Below, one piece after another: positions 17,768 to 26,413 of a DNA stretch of 64,000 nt. The position numbers and the translations under genes are program-made. The DNA is from Paenibacillus uliginis N3/975 (lineage in GTDB: Bacteria > Bacillota > Bacilli > Paenibacillales > Paenibacillaceae): NCBI RefSeq assembly GCF_900177425.1, contig NZ_LT840184.1:5479189-5543188 (forward strand), read 5' to 3'. The notes below the pieces were generated by a model. The model worked only from the letters and a program-made list of their open reading frames with translations, did not search any database and was not told the DNA's origin. Positions within the stretch are counted from its first letter, which is position 1. Every line of letters begins with the position of its first letter.

Positions 17768-18601
17768 TTACGAGTTCATGCGTTGTTCGGCCTTATTGTA
17801 AGCACCGTGCCATACAGGCCCTACAAAAGAGTTAAAAGCAAATCCGTTTTTAATCCCTTCGGTAGCAAACAACTTCGCTTTTGCAACGGCATCTCTTACA
17901 GGCATTCCTTTTGCAAGTCCGGCTGTAATCGCAGCGGCAAAAGTACAACCTGCTCCATGGTTATGACTCGTCTCCAGTTTGACACTTTCGAAGAGAGTAA
18001 ACTCACTACCATCGAATAGCAGATCAATAGCTTTATCACCTTTAACTGACTTCCCGCCTTTGATAACTACATGTTTTGCACCAAGTTCATGTATGATCCG
18101 GGCGGCTTCTTTCATTTCTTCTACAGTGCTTAGGCATCGCATTCCCGCCAATTGCCCTGCTTCAAATAAATTTGGCGTTACAATGGTAGCCCGAGGCAGA
18201 AGAAGCTCACGAATGGCTTGTCCATTTTCAGGTTGGAGCACTTCATCTTCCCCTTTGCACACCATAACAGGATCGATAACAACATTGTGAATATCGTGTT
18301 CATCGATCATTTCGCTTAAAATTTCAATAATCTCCGTTGAGCCCAGCATGCCGGTCTTCATTGCATCCAGTGGACCGCCGGATAGAATTGTTTTCAATTG
18401 TTGTCTAACCAACTCGGAATTTACCGGATGAACGGCATGATTCCAGCCCTGGTCCGGGTCCATGGTTACAATGGAAGTTATTGCAGTAAAACCAAATGTT
18501 CCATATTCCTGAAAAGTCTTAAGATCTGCTTGCAATCCGGCTCCACCGCTTGAATCGGATCCAGCAACGGTCAACACCTTTTTAATCGCAGTATTTTGCA
18601 A
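17768..18601 (-). CDS. pdxK: Pyridoxal/pyridoxine kinase (PdxK/ThiD-type ribokinase fold)
   Basis: A TTG at 18601-18599 with AAGGAG nine bases upstream starts the protein at LQNTAIKKVLTVAGSDSSGG; 278 residues. AGSDSSGGAGLQADLKTF is the N-terminal substrate motif, and HNHGAGCTFAAAI (near 215-227) supplies the anion hole and catalytic Asp position, read as GAGC rather than GTGC/GAGD, which is typical of the Gram-positive PdxK branch related to ThiD. It phosphorylates pyridoxal or hydroxymethylpyrimidine. It sits directly after the PLP-dependent decarboxylase, so cofactor supply is the natural reading. A second HMP kinase (ThiD) is the alternative. Confidence 0.82.
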   Translation of the reverse strand: MQNTAIKKVLTVAGSDSSGGAGLQADLKTFQEYGTFGFTAITSIVTMDPDQGWNHAVHPVNSELVRQQLKTILSGGPLDAMKTGMLGSTEIIEILSEMIDEHDIHNVVIDPVMVCKGEDEVLQPENGQAIRELLLPRATIVTPNLFEAGQLAGMRCLSTVEEMKEAARIIHELGAKHVVIKGGKSVKGDKAIDLLFDGSEFTLFESVKLETSHNHGAGCTFAAAITAGLAKGMPVRDAVAKAKLFATEGIKNGFAFNSFVGPVWHGAYNKAEQRMNS

Positions 18602-18676
18602 TTTTCGACACTCCTTGGGAATAAGTAGGAATGCGTAACAGCATACTGTTACGCATCCCATTTAGTGATGTTGTTA

Positions 18677-20593
18677 TTAGTTCATTTGATACGTTAAGAT
18701 CTTGTCGAGATTATCTTGCATAACATTCTCATACGTATAGACTTTCTCGAGATTTTCTTGCATAGCTTTCTCGATTTTAGCTGCATAATCTTCAAATACT
18801 TCTGGATCATGAGCATATGGAGACAGAGCACAAGCACGTAAGATAGTTACTTTTTCGACACGATCCCATTCTCCTTTAGTGAAACCAAGGCTTTGTACAT
18901 ATTCCAGCGGGCTGTTGCCATAGTCCGGAACAGCAAAATCCGTGTGAGAAGTAAAGAATTCATTGCTGTACAAGTCGCCTTTTACATAAGATGAATAGTC
19001 GAAGAAGTCATGGTTAAGTTTGTTCATTTTCTCCAGATCCGTGTTTCCTTCTTCATTGAAGACATAGTCAACCATGTTGAAGTCTGGTCTGGTCAATGGA
19101 TATGCGGTAATGACTTTGCCATTCACATGGAATTTCTTGTTCTTCAGGAAGTTGTAGAAGCGGAATGCACCCTCGATGCTAGCTCCCATCAGTTTGCCGT
19201 AACCAGTGATGTTAAGCGGCAATACTTTGTGAGCAGTCCATACAGCAGCTGCAGTAGCGCCTGCTTTGGAACCTTCCATGATATAAGCGCCGAGCAATGC
19301 AGGAATGTCTGCACCTTTTTCAAATACATAAGTTGCGAAGTATGAGATCGCGTCGCGCATTCTGATATCTTTGATCGCAATGGCACCAGCAGAATAAGGA
19401 ATGTATCCCATTTTGTGCGGGTCAATCGTGACCGATTCAACTTGGCTCATAGCTTTGAATGCATTGTATACATCATCAGTAAGCCATTCGTCTTTCAGCT
19501 TCATATCCTTAAAGACATTGTTTCTTGCATACACTTCGTCAATTTTGTCGTAGTCAATGAAGTTGTCATTTTCATCAAGGAAGATAGCACGAGCATAACC
19601 GCCGTAAGCTGCATCGACGTGAATATAGAAGTAAATGCCTTCCTTCATCAATTTCTCGCGCAAAGCAACCATTTTGTGGATATGGTCGATTTGACCTTCT
19701 TCAGTACTACCAACAACACCTACTACGCCAAGAATTGGAATATTTTGTGCTGCAAGCTCACGAATTCTAATTTCCAGCTTCTCGATATCCATGTGATAAG
19801 TGCTATCTACATCGATTGCTTCAACAGCATCCAGACCAACGCCCAGAATGTCGCCAGCTTTCAGCCAGGAATAGTGTTTCGTTTGCGGAATGAGCCATTT
19901 GCCCAATTTCGTAAGATGACGGCCGCTGCGAGCAGATTTTGCTTTAATTTCATCCATCTTTTCAGGAAGCTTGTCCATAATATCAAGAATTTCATCTGTG
20001 GACATATTAAGAAGTTCCCACTCGGATTTGCCTTCAACATATTCTGGCGCTACTTCTTTAATAGCAAGCGGCAAAGATTTCATGTTACGGGCATACCAGA
20101 GTCCCTCAAAGTTTGCGATCGAACCGTCGGCACAAATGTGGCCCCAGCTCTCGCCTGCTTTGTAGCTCATCATTTTGCACAGCTGGTGTCCGACTTCCTC
20201 TTCCATTTGCGATGTTCCCGGAGAGGATTCATAAGCCACGTTGTTGCCGTTCCAGAGCATAGCTGTGGAGTAAGCAATAATAGCTGGCATCAGAGTTTCG
20301 GAGTTCATATGGCCCCAGAAGCGGCCAGCAGTATGCCATGGCAGCGACTCTGAACGAAGCTTGGAGGATAATTCATTGAAAACACTACGCATATGGTCTG
20401 TAGTATCCTGAAAGCTTTTTGAGCTCTTATCAAATGGAGTGATTACAGGCAGATCCTGCGGCTGGTAATTTTGACGCCAGCCAACATGCTCGTCCACCAT
20501 TTTAAGCAGCACTTCTTTGAAAATATCCACGTTTTCCCCTTTATGTCCAAGGAATAAAGCTTTCAGGTCAATTTCTGGAATTTGATAATTCAT
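18677..20593 (-). CDS. tdc: Tyrosine decarboxylase (PLP-dependent, tyramine-forming)
   Basis: 638 residues, near the ~620 of enterococcal and lactobacillar enzymes. The PLP lysine is K394 in TIDPHKMGYIPYSAG; the cofactor Asp is D327 in HVDAAYGGYA. H240 (QTKHYSW) matches the catalytic His of Lactobacillus brevis TDC (H241), and the late LRACALSPYAHDPE contains the active-site Ser (S591). It converts tyrosine to tyramine and CO2, consuming a cytoplasmic proton. It lies 66 bp after tyrP in one unit with pdxK and nhaC. Order differs from Enterococcus, where tdc precedes tyrP. An L-DOPA or other aromatic substrate is possible but tyrS linkage favours tyrosine. Confidence 0.93.
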   Translation of the reverse strand: MNYQIPEIDLKALFLGHKGENVDIFKEVLLKMVDEHVGWRQNYQPQDLPVITPFDKSSKSFQDTTDHMRSVFNELSSKLRSESLPWHTAGRFWGHMNSETLMPAIIAYSTAMLWNGNNVAYESSPGTSQMEEEVGHQLCKMMSYKAGESWGHICADGSIANFEGLWYARNMKSLPLAIKEVAPEYVEGKSEWELLNMSTDEILDIMDKLPEKMDEIKAKSARSGRHLTKLGKWLIPQTKHYSWLKAGDILGVGLDAVEAIDVDSTYHMDIEKLEIRIRELAAQNIPILGVVGVVGSTEEGQIDHIHKMVALREKLMKEGIYFYIHVDAAYGGYARAIFLDENDNFIDYDKIDEVYARNNVFKDMKLKDEWLTDDVYNAFKAMSQVESVTIDPHKMGYIPYSAGAIAIKDIRMRDAISYFATYVFEKGADIPALLGAYIMEGSKAGATAAAVWTAHKVLPLNITGYGKLMGASIEGAFRFYNFLKNKKFHVNGKVITAYPLTRPDFNMVDYVFNEEGNTDLEKMNKLNHDFFDYSSYVKGDLYSNEFFTSHTDFAVPDYGNSPLEYVQSLGFTKGEWDRVEKVTILRACALSPYAHDPEVFEDYAAKIEKAMQENLEKVYTYENVMQDNLDKILTYQMN

Positions 20594-20659
20594 GTTTTAG
20601 TCCTCCTAATAAATTGAATGATATATGATTAAAAAGTTAGTCAACAATGTTATGTGAAG

Positions 20660-22069
20660 TTATTCACTTTTCTTCCAGCTTGGCTTCTTCATTTTATTGA
20701 TAATCAGAGCAATACCCACCATCACAATCGTAGCTCCTACTTGATAAATGATGTAGCCTGTATACTGGCTTGGCTCCAGAACGGAAGGCGGAATCAAGCT
20801 GACGGTAAGTGTAATGCCTACACTAAGCAAGGACAACAGGGATACAAACCACATTAATCCATTGCCTTTGGCACCAAGTCTGAACGGTCTCTCAACTTCA
20901 GGCATTTTATAACGCAAGCGGATCGCGGAAATAGCAATCAACGCGTAAACGATACAATACAAAATCGTTGTTGTGATTGTTATGATAAGAAATGCGCTGT
21001 TGACATTAGGTACAACAATATATAGAACCGACACAAGCGAGATGACAATCGCTTGAATCATAACGAATGTAATAGGAACATTCTTGGAAGTTCTTTTTTG
21101 GAAGAACGGAGGCAAGTTACCCTCATCCGCTACTTTAATCATCGATTTACTTGGTCCAAGTACCCAGGCGCTCAGCTGAACCAACACACCAATCAAAATC
21201 ATGCCGGAAATAAGATTGACGAAAATGGATGGAATGCCTAAATTCTCACAGAAAATCATATACGGTTGTGTAATATTCGCTAATTCCATCTTGCCCATTG
21301 GCACTGCATTGGACACAGTCAAACCGGCAACAAGGTTGAAAATAACAAGCAATATTACAGATGCAATAACGGCAATTGGATAATTCCGTTTCGGATTTTC
21401 AATGTTGTTCGCATGGACCGAAGAAATCTCCACACCAGCGAAGATAAAGATAATACCTGACAAATAAGCCAAACTTCCCAGATCTGAAAGGTTAGGTAGC
21501 AAGTCGCTTGCCTTGAAGTTGCCTAGGTAGCTTTCAGGTTGAATACCATTTTTGATCATGTACATAACGCCAAGGATTACGAGAAATACAAATGGAATGT
21601 ATACACCGATAATTGCGCCCCAGTTACCCGCAATCTTTACCATGTCGAATTTCAGGTTCAACAAGGTTACACCCCAGTAAGAAATAAGAATTACTATAAA
21701 AATGAATACGTTATTGGATGAAAGCTCAGGTTTATTAATGACGTAACCAAACAGTACGCCGACAGTGGATGCAACCATTACCATCCCGAAAAACATTTGA
21801 ACCCATAACAGCCAGGATGTAACGAAGCCCCACTTTTCTCCTAATGCTTTTTTGACCCATACTTGCGGACCACCCTCTTCGGGAAATCCTGTTGACATCT
21901 CGGCGGACATCAGTGCAATGGGAAGGGCAAACAAAATTGCCGCCACCAGCATGTAAAAAATCTGTGTCCAACCCGTAGCGGACAGCGTCGGTACACTACG
22001 TACGGTACCAAAGAAAGCCATGGTGATACCGATCAAGCCAAACAGAGTCAATTTTTTAGAATTGGCCAT
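20660..22069 (-). CDS. tyrP: Tyrosine/tyramine antiporter, APC superfamily
   Basis: 469 residues with about 12 spans. MAFFGTVRSVPTLSATGW at the start and EMSTGFPEEGGPQVWVKKAL (about 57-76) are typical of the glutamate/GABA-type exchanger branch that includes TyrP. Exchange of tyrosine for tyramine is electrogenic and, with decarboxylation, yields a proton motive force and acid resistance. It is the first gene of the tyrP-tdc-pdxK-nhaC unit, behind a promoter and a palindromic operator at 22190-22243. Confidence 0.88.
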   Translation of the reverse strand: MANSKKLTLFGLIGITMAFFGTVRSVPTLSATGWTQIFYMLVAAILFALPIALMSAEMSTGFPEEGGPQVWVKKALGEKWGFVTSWLLWVQMFFGMVMVASTVGVLFGYVINKPELSSNNVFIFIVILISYWGVTLLNLKFDMVKIAGNWGAIIGVYIPFVFLVILGVMYMIKNGIQPESYLGNFKASDLLPNLSDLGSLAYLSGIIFIFAGVEISSVHANNIENPKRNYPIAVIASVILLVIFNLVAGLTVSNAVPMGKMELANITQPYMIFCENLGIPSIFVNLISGMILIGVLVQLSAWVLGPSKSMIKVADEGNLPPFFQKRTSKNVPITFVMIQAIVISLVSVLYIVVPNVNSAFLIITITTTILYCIVYALIAISAIRLRYKMPEVERPFRLGAKGNGLMWFVSLLSLLSVGITLTVSLIPPSVLEPSQYTGYIIYQVGATIVMVGIALIINKMKKPSWKKSE

Positions 22070-22189
22070 AAAATCCGATCCTTCTTTCTCTATCCTATTC
22101 TCTAACCTCGGTGCATAAACAATGAATTAAAACATAGGAACAATGTTTGGACTTCACCACCTTAACGTCACGAAAATTTATATTTTTTT

Positions 22190-22243
22190 GTTAATCGATT
22201 AACTTGTGTCGTCAGTATACGCCTCATTTTTTTGTTTTGTCAA
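22190..22243 (-). promoter_or_regulatory. Promoter and palindromic operator of tyrP-tdc operon
   Basis: TTGACA (22243-22238), an 18 bp spacer, and TATACT (22219-22214). A perfect 14 bp palindrome GTTAATCGATTAAC lies at 22190-22203, over the expected start of transcription, which suits a repressor. It does not fit the usual cre pattern well. Confidence 0.65.
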
Positions 22244-22790
22244 TTCGCTTCAAAGCCTTGTCACATATGGATTTTATCTCTTTTCCCAAAATCTTGTTGT
22301 TATATACACCAACGCTTTCACCACGCTATTCATAGATGCTTAAAAGGTTTAACGCTTTTATTGATAAAAGCATTTTCTAGATAAATTAATGTATAATTAT
22401 TCTCATTTATGTATATTGAATTTATTTGACCTAGCTGATATTTCCCTTCTTTTATACCTCCCGTCTTCCTGTCTGAAGTAATTTTTCAAAAGAGCAGTAC
22501 TCCACTTCCGGTAACTATAGATTGGCTTGTGAAAGATGATCTTCATCTGACACATGAATCAAGTATTGAAGATCGTGGGTCTTGTTTTATGAAGATTGGC
22601 ATTCCATTCAGGAAACACAAAGTGAATACTTAATCACAACATAGTTATTCATTAAGGTTGTTGTGCAAATCGACATCATACTAGAGATGACTAAAATACC
22701 CACAGATTCCATTCAGGAACAGTTATAACCTTCCAATATGCGCAAATATAGCCTTTGTCTGAACTCATATATTTGGGCTAAAATGACAAA
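22244..22790. other. Intergenic stretch, no gene supported
   Basis: AT-rich sequence between the tyrP promoter and the terminator of the tyrS unit. A short plus-strand frame near 22511-22634 (ending FRKHKVNT) has no start signal and was not recognised. ATTCCATTCAGGAA occurs twice (about 22600 and 22707). No RNA gene was seen. Confidence 0.4.
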
Positions 22791-22794
22791 AAAA

Positions 22795-22835
22795 AGACTG
22801 GTTTTAGTCATTTTTCATGACTTAAAACCAGTCTT
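22795..22835 (-). terminator. Strong rho-independent terminator of the tyrS-rep unit
   Basis: A long stem (AAGACTGGTTTTA... at 22795, complement ending 22835) is followed on the minus strand by eight T residues. It ends transcription 37 bp after the Rep-like gene. Confidence 0.85.
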
Positions 22836-22871
22836 GGAGTGATGTAGATCACTATGAAATTGTGATATACA

Positions 22872-23600
22872 TCACGGTAATTTTATATTTCCAAAGATAG
22901 GATTGATGTTTGCATCGTTTCGTACGCCCGGGTACCACTGAACCATCGATTCAAACGCGCTGTTAGCAATTGAATCTTCCGTATTATAGAAATTCATGTT
23001 AGAACTGGTGATGGATTTCGGCGGAACCATGTACTCTTTAAGCAATCTACTGTAACCGATCCATCTGCGTCCAGTAAGCGATCCGTTAAAACCAGCAGAT
23101 TCACACCCCAGTTCTTGATGCAGCTGCTGCAATCCAAACTCCATTTTGCGAATAATTCGACGTTGATCGCTCTTTCCACTCATGACGCTCACATTGACAA
23201 GCGCCCTAAGATCTGATTCGCAGTTCAGTGCTTTGCGCCACAGAGACAACCATGCATCATACTTCAGATAGTATCTGCCCTGAAAGTAACTCTTTAACGT
23301 GGGCAGAAGAAGGTGAATCTTGGCTTGGTATAGATCGCCATGCTGCATAACATCCAGCATTCGAAAATAACCCAGTGCTACCTGTTTAACACTTTTGTAT
23401 TTAAATAAACGATTAAATGCCACCAACATATGATCTAATTCTGCATTGATCTGATCGAATGGAACCTGATCAAGAACAAGATCCAAACTAAGCCAATTGA
23501 CTTGCTGATCATGGTTAATGCCAGAGATGATTCGGTGATTAGTAAAAGCGTATTGAAGCGATCTTTTCCACGATTCAGACACTTTTAACCTCGCCTCCAC
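22872..23600 (-). CDS. Rep_1-like (rolling-circle plasmid replication) protein with degenerate HUH motif
   Basis: 242 residues from a GTG; an alternative GTG at 23582 has GGAGG 11 bases upstream. The body resembles pUB110/pC194-type Rep proteins: FNRLFKYKSVKQVALGYFR (about 62-80), YLKYDAWLSLWRKAL (111-125) and TGRRWIGYSRLLKE near 185-198. Where active Reps have Y-H-P-H-x-H, this protein has YQAKIH (91-96): the first two His are Gln and Lys. No Tyr-x-x-Lys nicking motif is evident. It is therefore probably not a working replicase. It starts 30 bp after tyrS and shares its terminator, so it is expressed under the T-box. It may be a plasmid remnant or a co-opted DNA-binding protein. Confidence 0.65.
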   Translation of the reverse strand: MEARLKVSESWKRSLQYAFTNHRIISGINHDQQVNWLSLDLVLDQVPFDQINAELDHMLVAFNRLFKYKSVKQVALGYFRMLDVMQHGDLYQAKIHLLLPTLKSYFQGRYYLKYDAWLSLWRKALNCESDLRALVNVSVMSGKSDQRRIIRKMEFGLQQLHQELGCESAGFNGSLTGRRWIGYSRLLKEYMVPPKSITSSNMNFYNTEDSIANSAFESMVQWYPGVRNDANINPIFGNIKLP

Positions 23601-23612
23601 GAGTGATGGGGT

Positions 23613-23638
23613 GGAGAATAGCTAAAGAGCTATTCTCC
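23613..23638 (-). other. Hairpin at the tyrS stop codon
   Basis: GGAGAATAGCT and its perfect complement (23613-23623 and 23628-23638) enclose the tyrS stop. There is no T tract, so it may set mRNA stability or coupling to the Rep-like gene rather than terminate. Confidence 0.45.
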
Positions 23639-24895
23639 CAATTTCACCAGGCTGTAGTTCTTTTTGCCTTTGCGAATAATAATGAACCGTCCATCAAAGG
23701 AGTTATCGACTGAAACTTCCATATCCATATCGGTAACCTTCTCTCCATTCATAGAGATGGCACCTCTGGTAACATCTTCACGTGCTTGCCGTTTGGAAGG
23801 CTCAATGCCTAAATCGACTAGCCAATCGATGATATTTTTAGATTCTTTCGAAGCATGGAATGTCGGCATTTCTTTGAAGCCTTGCTCGATTTCATCGGCT
23901 GTCAGCGACTTAATTTCCCCGCTGAACAGAGCCTCTGTAATTTTCTGAGCTTGTATCAGAGCTTCTTCACTGTGAACAAATCTCGTCATTTCTTCAGCCA
24001 GTTTAAGCTGTGCTTCACGTTTGTGCGGCTCGGTCTGTACCTTAACTTCCAGCTCATCAATCTGTTCTTTGGTCAAGAAAGTGAAGAATTTCAGGTATCT
24101 GATAACGTCACGGTCGTCTGTGTTTGCCCAGAACTGGTAGAATTCAAATGGAGTCGTCTTATTCGGATCCAGCCAGATAGCGCCACCCGCAGTTTTACCA
24201 AACTTCGTTCCATCCGCTTTAAGCATCAATGGAATGGTAAGACCAAATGCTTTCGCTTCCGAACCTTCTTTTTTACGGATAAGGTCAAGACCACTTGTAA
24301 TATTACCCCATTGATCTGCCCCTCCGATCTGAAGCTGCACATCTAATTGTGTGAACAAGTGATGGAAGTCCATGGATTGAAGAATCTGGTATGAGAATTC
24401 GGTAAACGAAATTCCACTATCAAGACGGCTTGCAACGATATCTTTGGCCAACATCGTGTTGACACTGAAGTTTTTCCCGAAGTCACGAAGGAAATCCAAT
24501 ATCGTTAAGTTATGTGTCCAATCAAAGTTGTTCACCATGCGTAATCCTGTGTCACCCTCGTTGACAAACAGTTTCTTCATTTGTGCTGTCAGAGCATCAA
24601 CGTTTTTCTGAACTTGATCCATCGTTTGCAATGTGCGTTCTGAAGTTCTGCCGCTTGGATCGCCGATTGTACCAGTAGCTCCACCAATCAGAATAACAGG
24701 ACGGTGACCGGCCATCTGGAAACGTTTCAGCATCATAAAGGGAATCAAGTGGCCAATGTGCATACTGTCTCCGGTCGGGTCAACCCCACAGTATAGCGAT
24801 ACCGATTTCTCGCTTGTCAGTTTACGCAATCCCTCTGCATCTGTTTGTTGATTGATGGCTCCGCGCCATTCGAGTTCATCGATAATGTTCATCAT
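23630..24895 (-). CDS. tyrS: Tyrosyl-tRNA synthetase
   Basis: 421 residues. Class I HIGH motif at 46-49 (SMHIGHL), tyrosine-pocket residues around LYCGVDPTGD (34-43), a KMSKS variant KFGKT near 230, and a C-terminal S4 RNA-binding domain from about 350. It charges tRNA-Tyr. Start is the first of two adjacent ATGs, with GGGAG nine bases upstream. A Tyr T-box precedes it. In enterococci a second, dedicated tyrS heads the tyramine cluster, so this may be an accessory copy; the housekeeping gene would then be elsewhere. Confidence 0.95.
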   Translation of the reverse strand: MMNIIDELEWRGAINQQTDAEGLRKLTSEKSVSLYCGVDPTGDSMHIGHLIPFMMLKRFQMAGHRPVILIGGATGTIGDPSGRTSERTLQTMDQVQKNVDALTAQMKKLFVNEGDTGLRMVNNFDWTHNLTILDFLRDFGKNFSVNTMLAKDIVASRLDSGISFTEFSYQILQSMDFHHLFTQLDVQLQIGGADQWGNITSGLDLIRKKEGSEAKAFGLTIPLMLKADGTKFGKTAGGAIWLDPNKTTPFEFYQFWANTDDRDVIRYLKFFTFLTKEQIDELEVKVQTEPHKREAQLKLAEEMTRFVHSEEALIQAQKITEALFSGEIKSLTADEIEQGFKEMPTFHASKESKNIIDWLVDLGIEPSKRQAREDVTRGAISMNGEKVTDMDMEVSVDNSFDGRFIIIRKGKKNYSLVKLGE

Positions 24896-24957
24896 TTTGG
24901 TTCGCTCCCTTGGTAATTTATTTTAAGTTAGTGTGTTGATAAAAAAGACAAGAAAAA

Positions 24958-25210
24958 CAAAAAAATCGTCGCCTAGTCTGTAATAGACATAGGGACGATT
25001 ATTAACCGTGTTACCACCCAAATTGCATTAACAGGCTGCAGTCACTGTTAATACCACTCTCGGCAATAATATCGATTGCCAATCCGCTTAGCGTTACCTA
25101 AGATCCTCCAGAGTGTAATTCGCAATTGTGTGTGTGCCAGGTCGCATCGACCCCTGGCTTTCTGAGTACAGGGACAAAATTGCTACTTCGCTCTTTCATC
25201 GTGTTATCCA
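24958..25210 (-). ncRNA. Tyrosine T-box leader of tyrS
   Basis: On the minus strand the leader holds a stem I region with GAATTACACTC, in which TAC at 25117-25115 is the likely specifier (Tyr). The T-box bulge sequence GGGTGGTAACACGG lies at 25019-25006, and a terminator with outer arms ATCGTC/GACGAT (24999-24965) and a T tract follows. Uncharged tRNA-Tyr would stabilise the antiterminator and let transcription enter tyrS. Confidence 0.88.
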
Positions 25211-25227
25211 ATATTAGATTAATACAC

Positions 25228-25256
25228 ATCTTAGTCCTGTACATATGGTTTGTCAA
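25228..25256 (-). promoter_or_regulatory. SigA-type promoter of the tyrS T-box transcript
   Basis: TTGACA (25256-25251), a 17 bp spacer and TAAGAT (25233-25228), immediately upstream of the T-box leader. Confidence 0.75.
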
Positions 25257-25413
25257 CACCTATTTTCAAAAATCTACGTAAAAGATTTTGATCACCGTTT
25301 ACTAGGGCTGTAGATGTGTTGCCAAAGGCTACCTTTGGGACTCATTTATTATCTGCATACTTTCAGTATAATATTTATCCATCTTTTTCCTGATATAATA
25401 ATTCTCTCTCACA

Positions 25414-26175
25414 CTATGCCATCTGAGTATAAATGAGTATCGCATCTCTCAAAAATTCAGCGGTTCCCGGCTGCTCTGCATCATAGTAAGCTTTAAATCG
25501 CTCATCGTCCACATACATTTGGGCCAAACCGGCGTGCGCTTCTTTACTGTACTGATTCCAATAAAAGGTTAGCCATTGTTTATGCAAATCCGCTGCTTTT
25601 TGAGCCAGCTCTCCTGCCGGATCACCCTGTTTAAAAGCCTGAGCGAGCGTATCTTTCACCTCTTCCGCTAGTCCAGTCACCTGTTCGTGCTGCTCCTGTG
25701 TCATATTTTTCAGTTTGGCATTGGATTGGTTTACGGTATCATCTCCGTATTTTTCACGAATCTCTTTCCCGTATTTTTTCTCGTTATCATCTATCATTTT
25801 TTGCTTGAAGCCTTCAAATTTCTCCTGATCACTCATCATGATTCTCCCTTCCGCGGATGCTATCGTTTTATCCACATTTACAATAAGCAAATCCAACTGT
25901 CTTCTTTTGTTCTGGAGCTGCTCACGGTGCTGTTTCAGAGCGTGTACGCTGTCAAAAGAAGGCGAGGTGATGATCTGCTTAATCTGGTCCAGCTGAAGTC
26001 CGAGCTCCCTGTAGAACAATATTTGCTGCAGCTGATCCACCTCGAACTGGCCGTAAATACGGTAACCTGACGAGTTGATTCTTGCCGGCTTAAGAATGCC
26101 AATCTCGTCGTAATATCGCAGGGTTCTCGTACTGATCCCGGCCAGATGCCCCAGCCTCTGAATGGTATACTCCAT
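25414..26175 (-). CDS. MerR-family regulator with TipAS effector domain
   Basis: The ATG at 26175 with AGGAGG six bases away starts MEYTIQRLGHLAGISTRTLR; 253 residues. Residues 1-70 are a MerR winged helix (GISTRTLRYYDEIGILKP), then a coiled-coil linker, then a TipAS-type antibiotic-recognition domain of about 120 residues (KYGKEIREKYGDD; DERFKAYYDAEQPG). Mta/TipA relatives bind hydrophobic or thiopeptide compounds and activate promoters with long spacers. Its own promoter has a 19 bp spacer spanned by a palindrome, so autoregulation is likely. No obvious efflux gene is adjacent. Confidence 0.88.
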   Translation of the reverse strand: MEYTIQRLGHLAGISTRTLRYYDEIGILKPARINSSGYRIYGQFEVDQLQQILFYRELGLQLDQIKQIITSPSFDSVHALKQHREQLQNKRRQLDLLIVNVDKTIASAEGRIMMSDQEKFEGFKQKMIDDNEKKYGKEIREKYGDDTVNQSNAKLKNMTQEQHEQVTGLAEEVKDTLAQAFKQGDPAGELAQKAADLHKQWLTFYWNQYSKEAHAGLAQMYVDDERFKAYYDAEQPGTAEFLRDAILIYTQMA

Positions 26176-26197
26176 GAGTTCACCTCCTGACAACTTC

Positions 26198-26228
26198 ACT
26201 GTACACCTTTACGTAACGTTAAGGTCAA
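26198..26228 (-). promoter_or_regulatory. MerR-type promoter/operator with 19 bp spacer
   Basis: TTGACC (26228-26223), spacer of exactly 19 bp, TACAGT (26203-26198). A palindrome of arms ACCTTAACGT and ACGTAAAGGT fills the spacer (26205-26225), the classic geometry of MerR-activated promoters. Confidence 0.8.
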
Positions 26229-26354
26229 CATCTATTTTTCCCATTCAAAAGAAAAACGTTCTTGGGCATATTCTCACAGTTGACAGACCGCTTTTATCGG
26301 AAGTTTTTCATGCGATTAATTCTTTATATCTTGAAAAATTTGTATTAAAAATAA

Positions 26355-26384
26355 TTGCTCGGGTGCGAACTTATGTTCTATAAT
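26355..26384 (+). promoter_or_regulatory. Promoter of the serine hydrolase gene
   Basis: TTGCTC (26355-26360), 18 bp, TATAAT (26379-26384), followed by the AGGGAGG ribosome site at 26395-26401. Confidence 0.5.
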
Positions 26385-26413
26385 ATAGAGAAATAGGGAG
26401 GATGATTGGGGAT

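Noticed and set aside
25322..25338. CCAAAGG-CTA-CCTTTGG hairpin after the MerR gene
   Set aside because: Short stem without a T tract; not convincing as a terminator.
26402..26413. Upstream ATG for the serine hydrolase
   Set aside because: It directly abuts AGGGAGG, leaving no spacing; the ATG at 26414 is more plausible.
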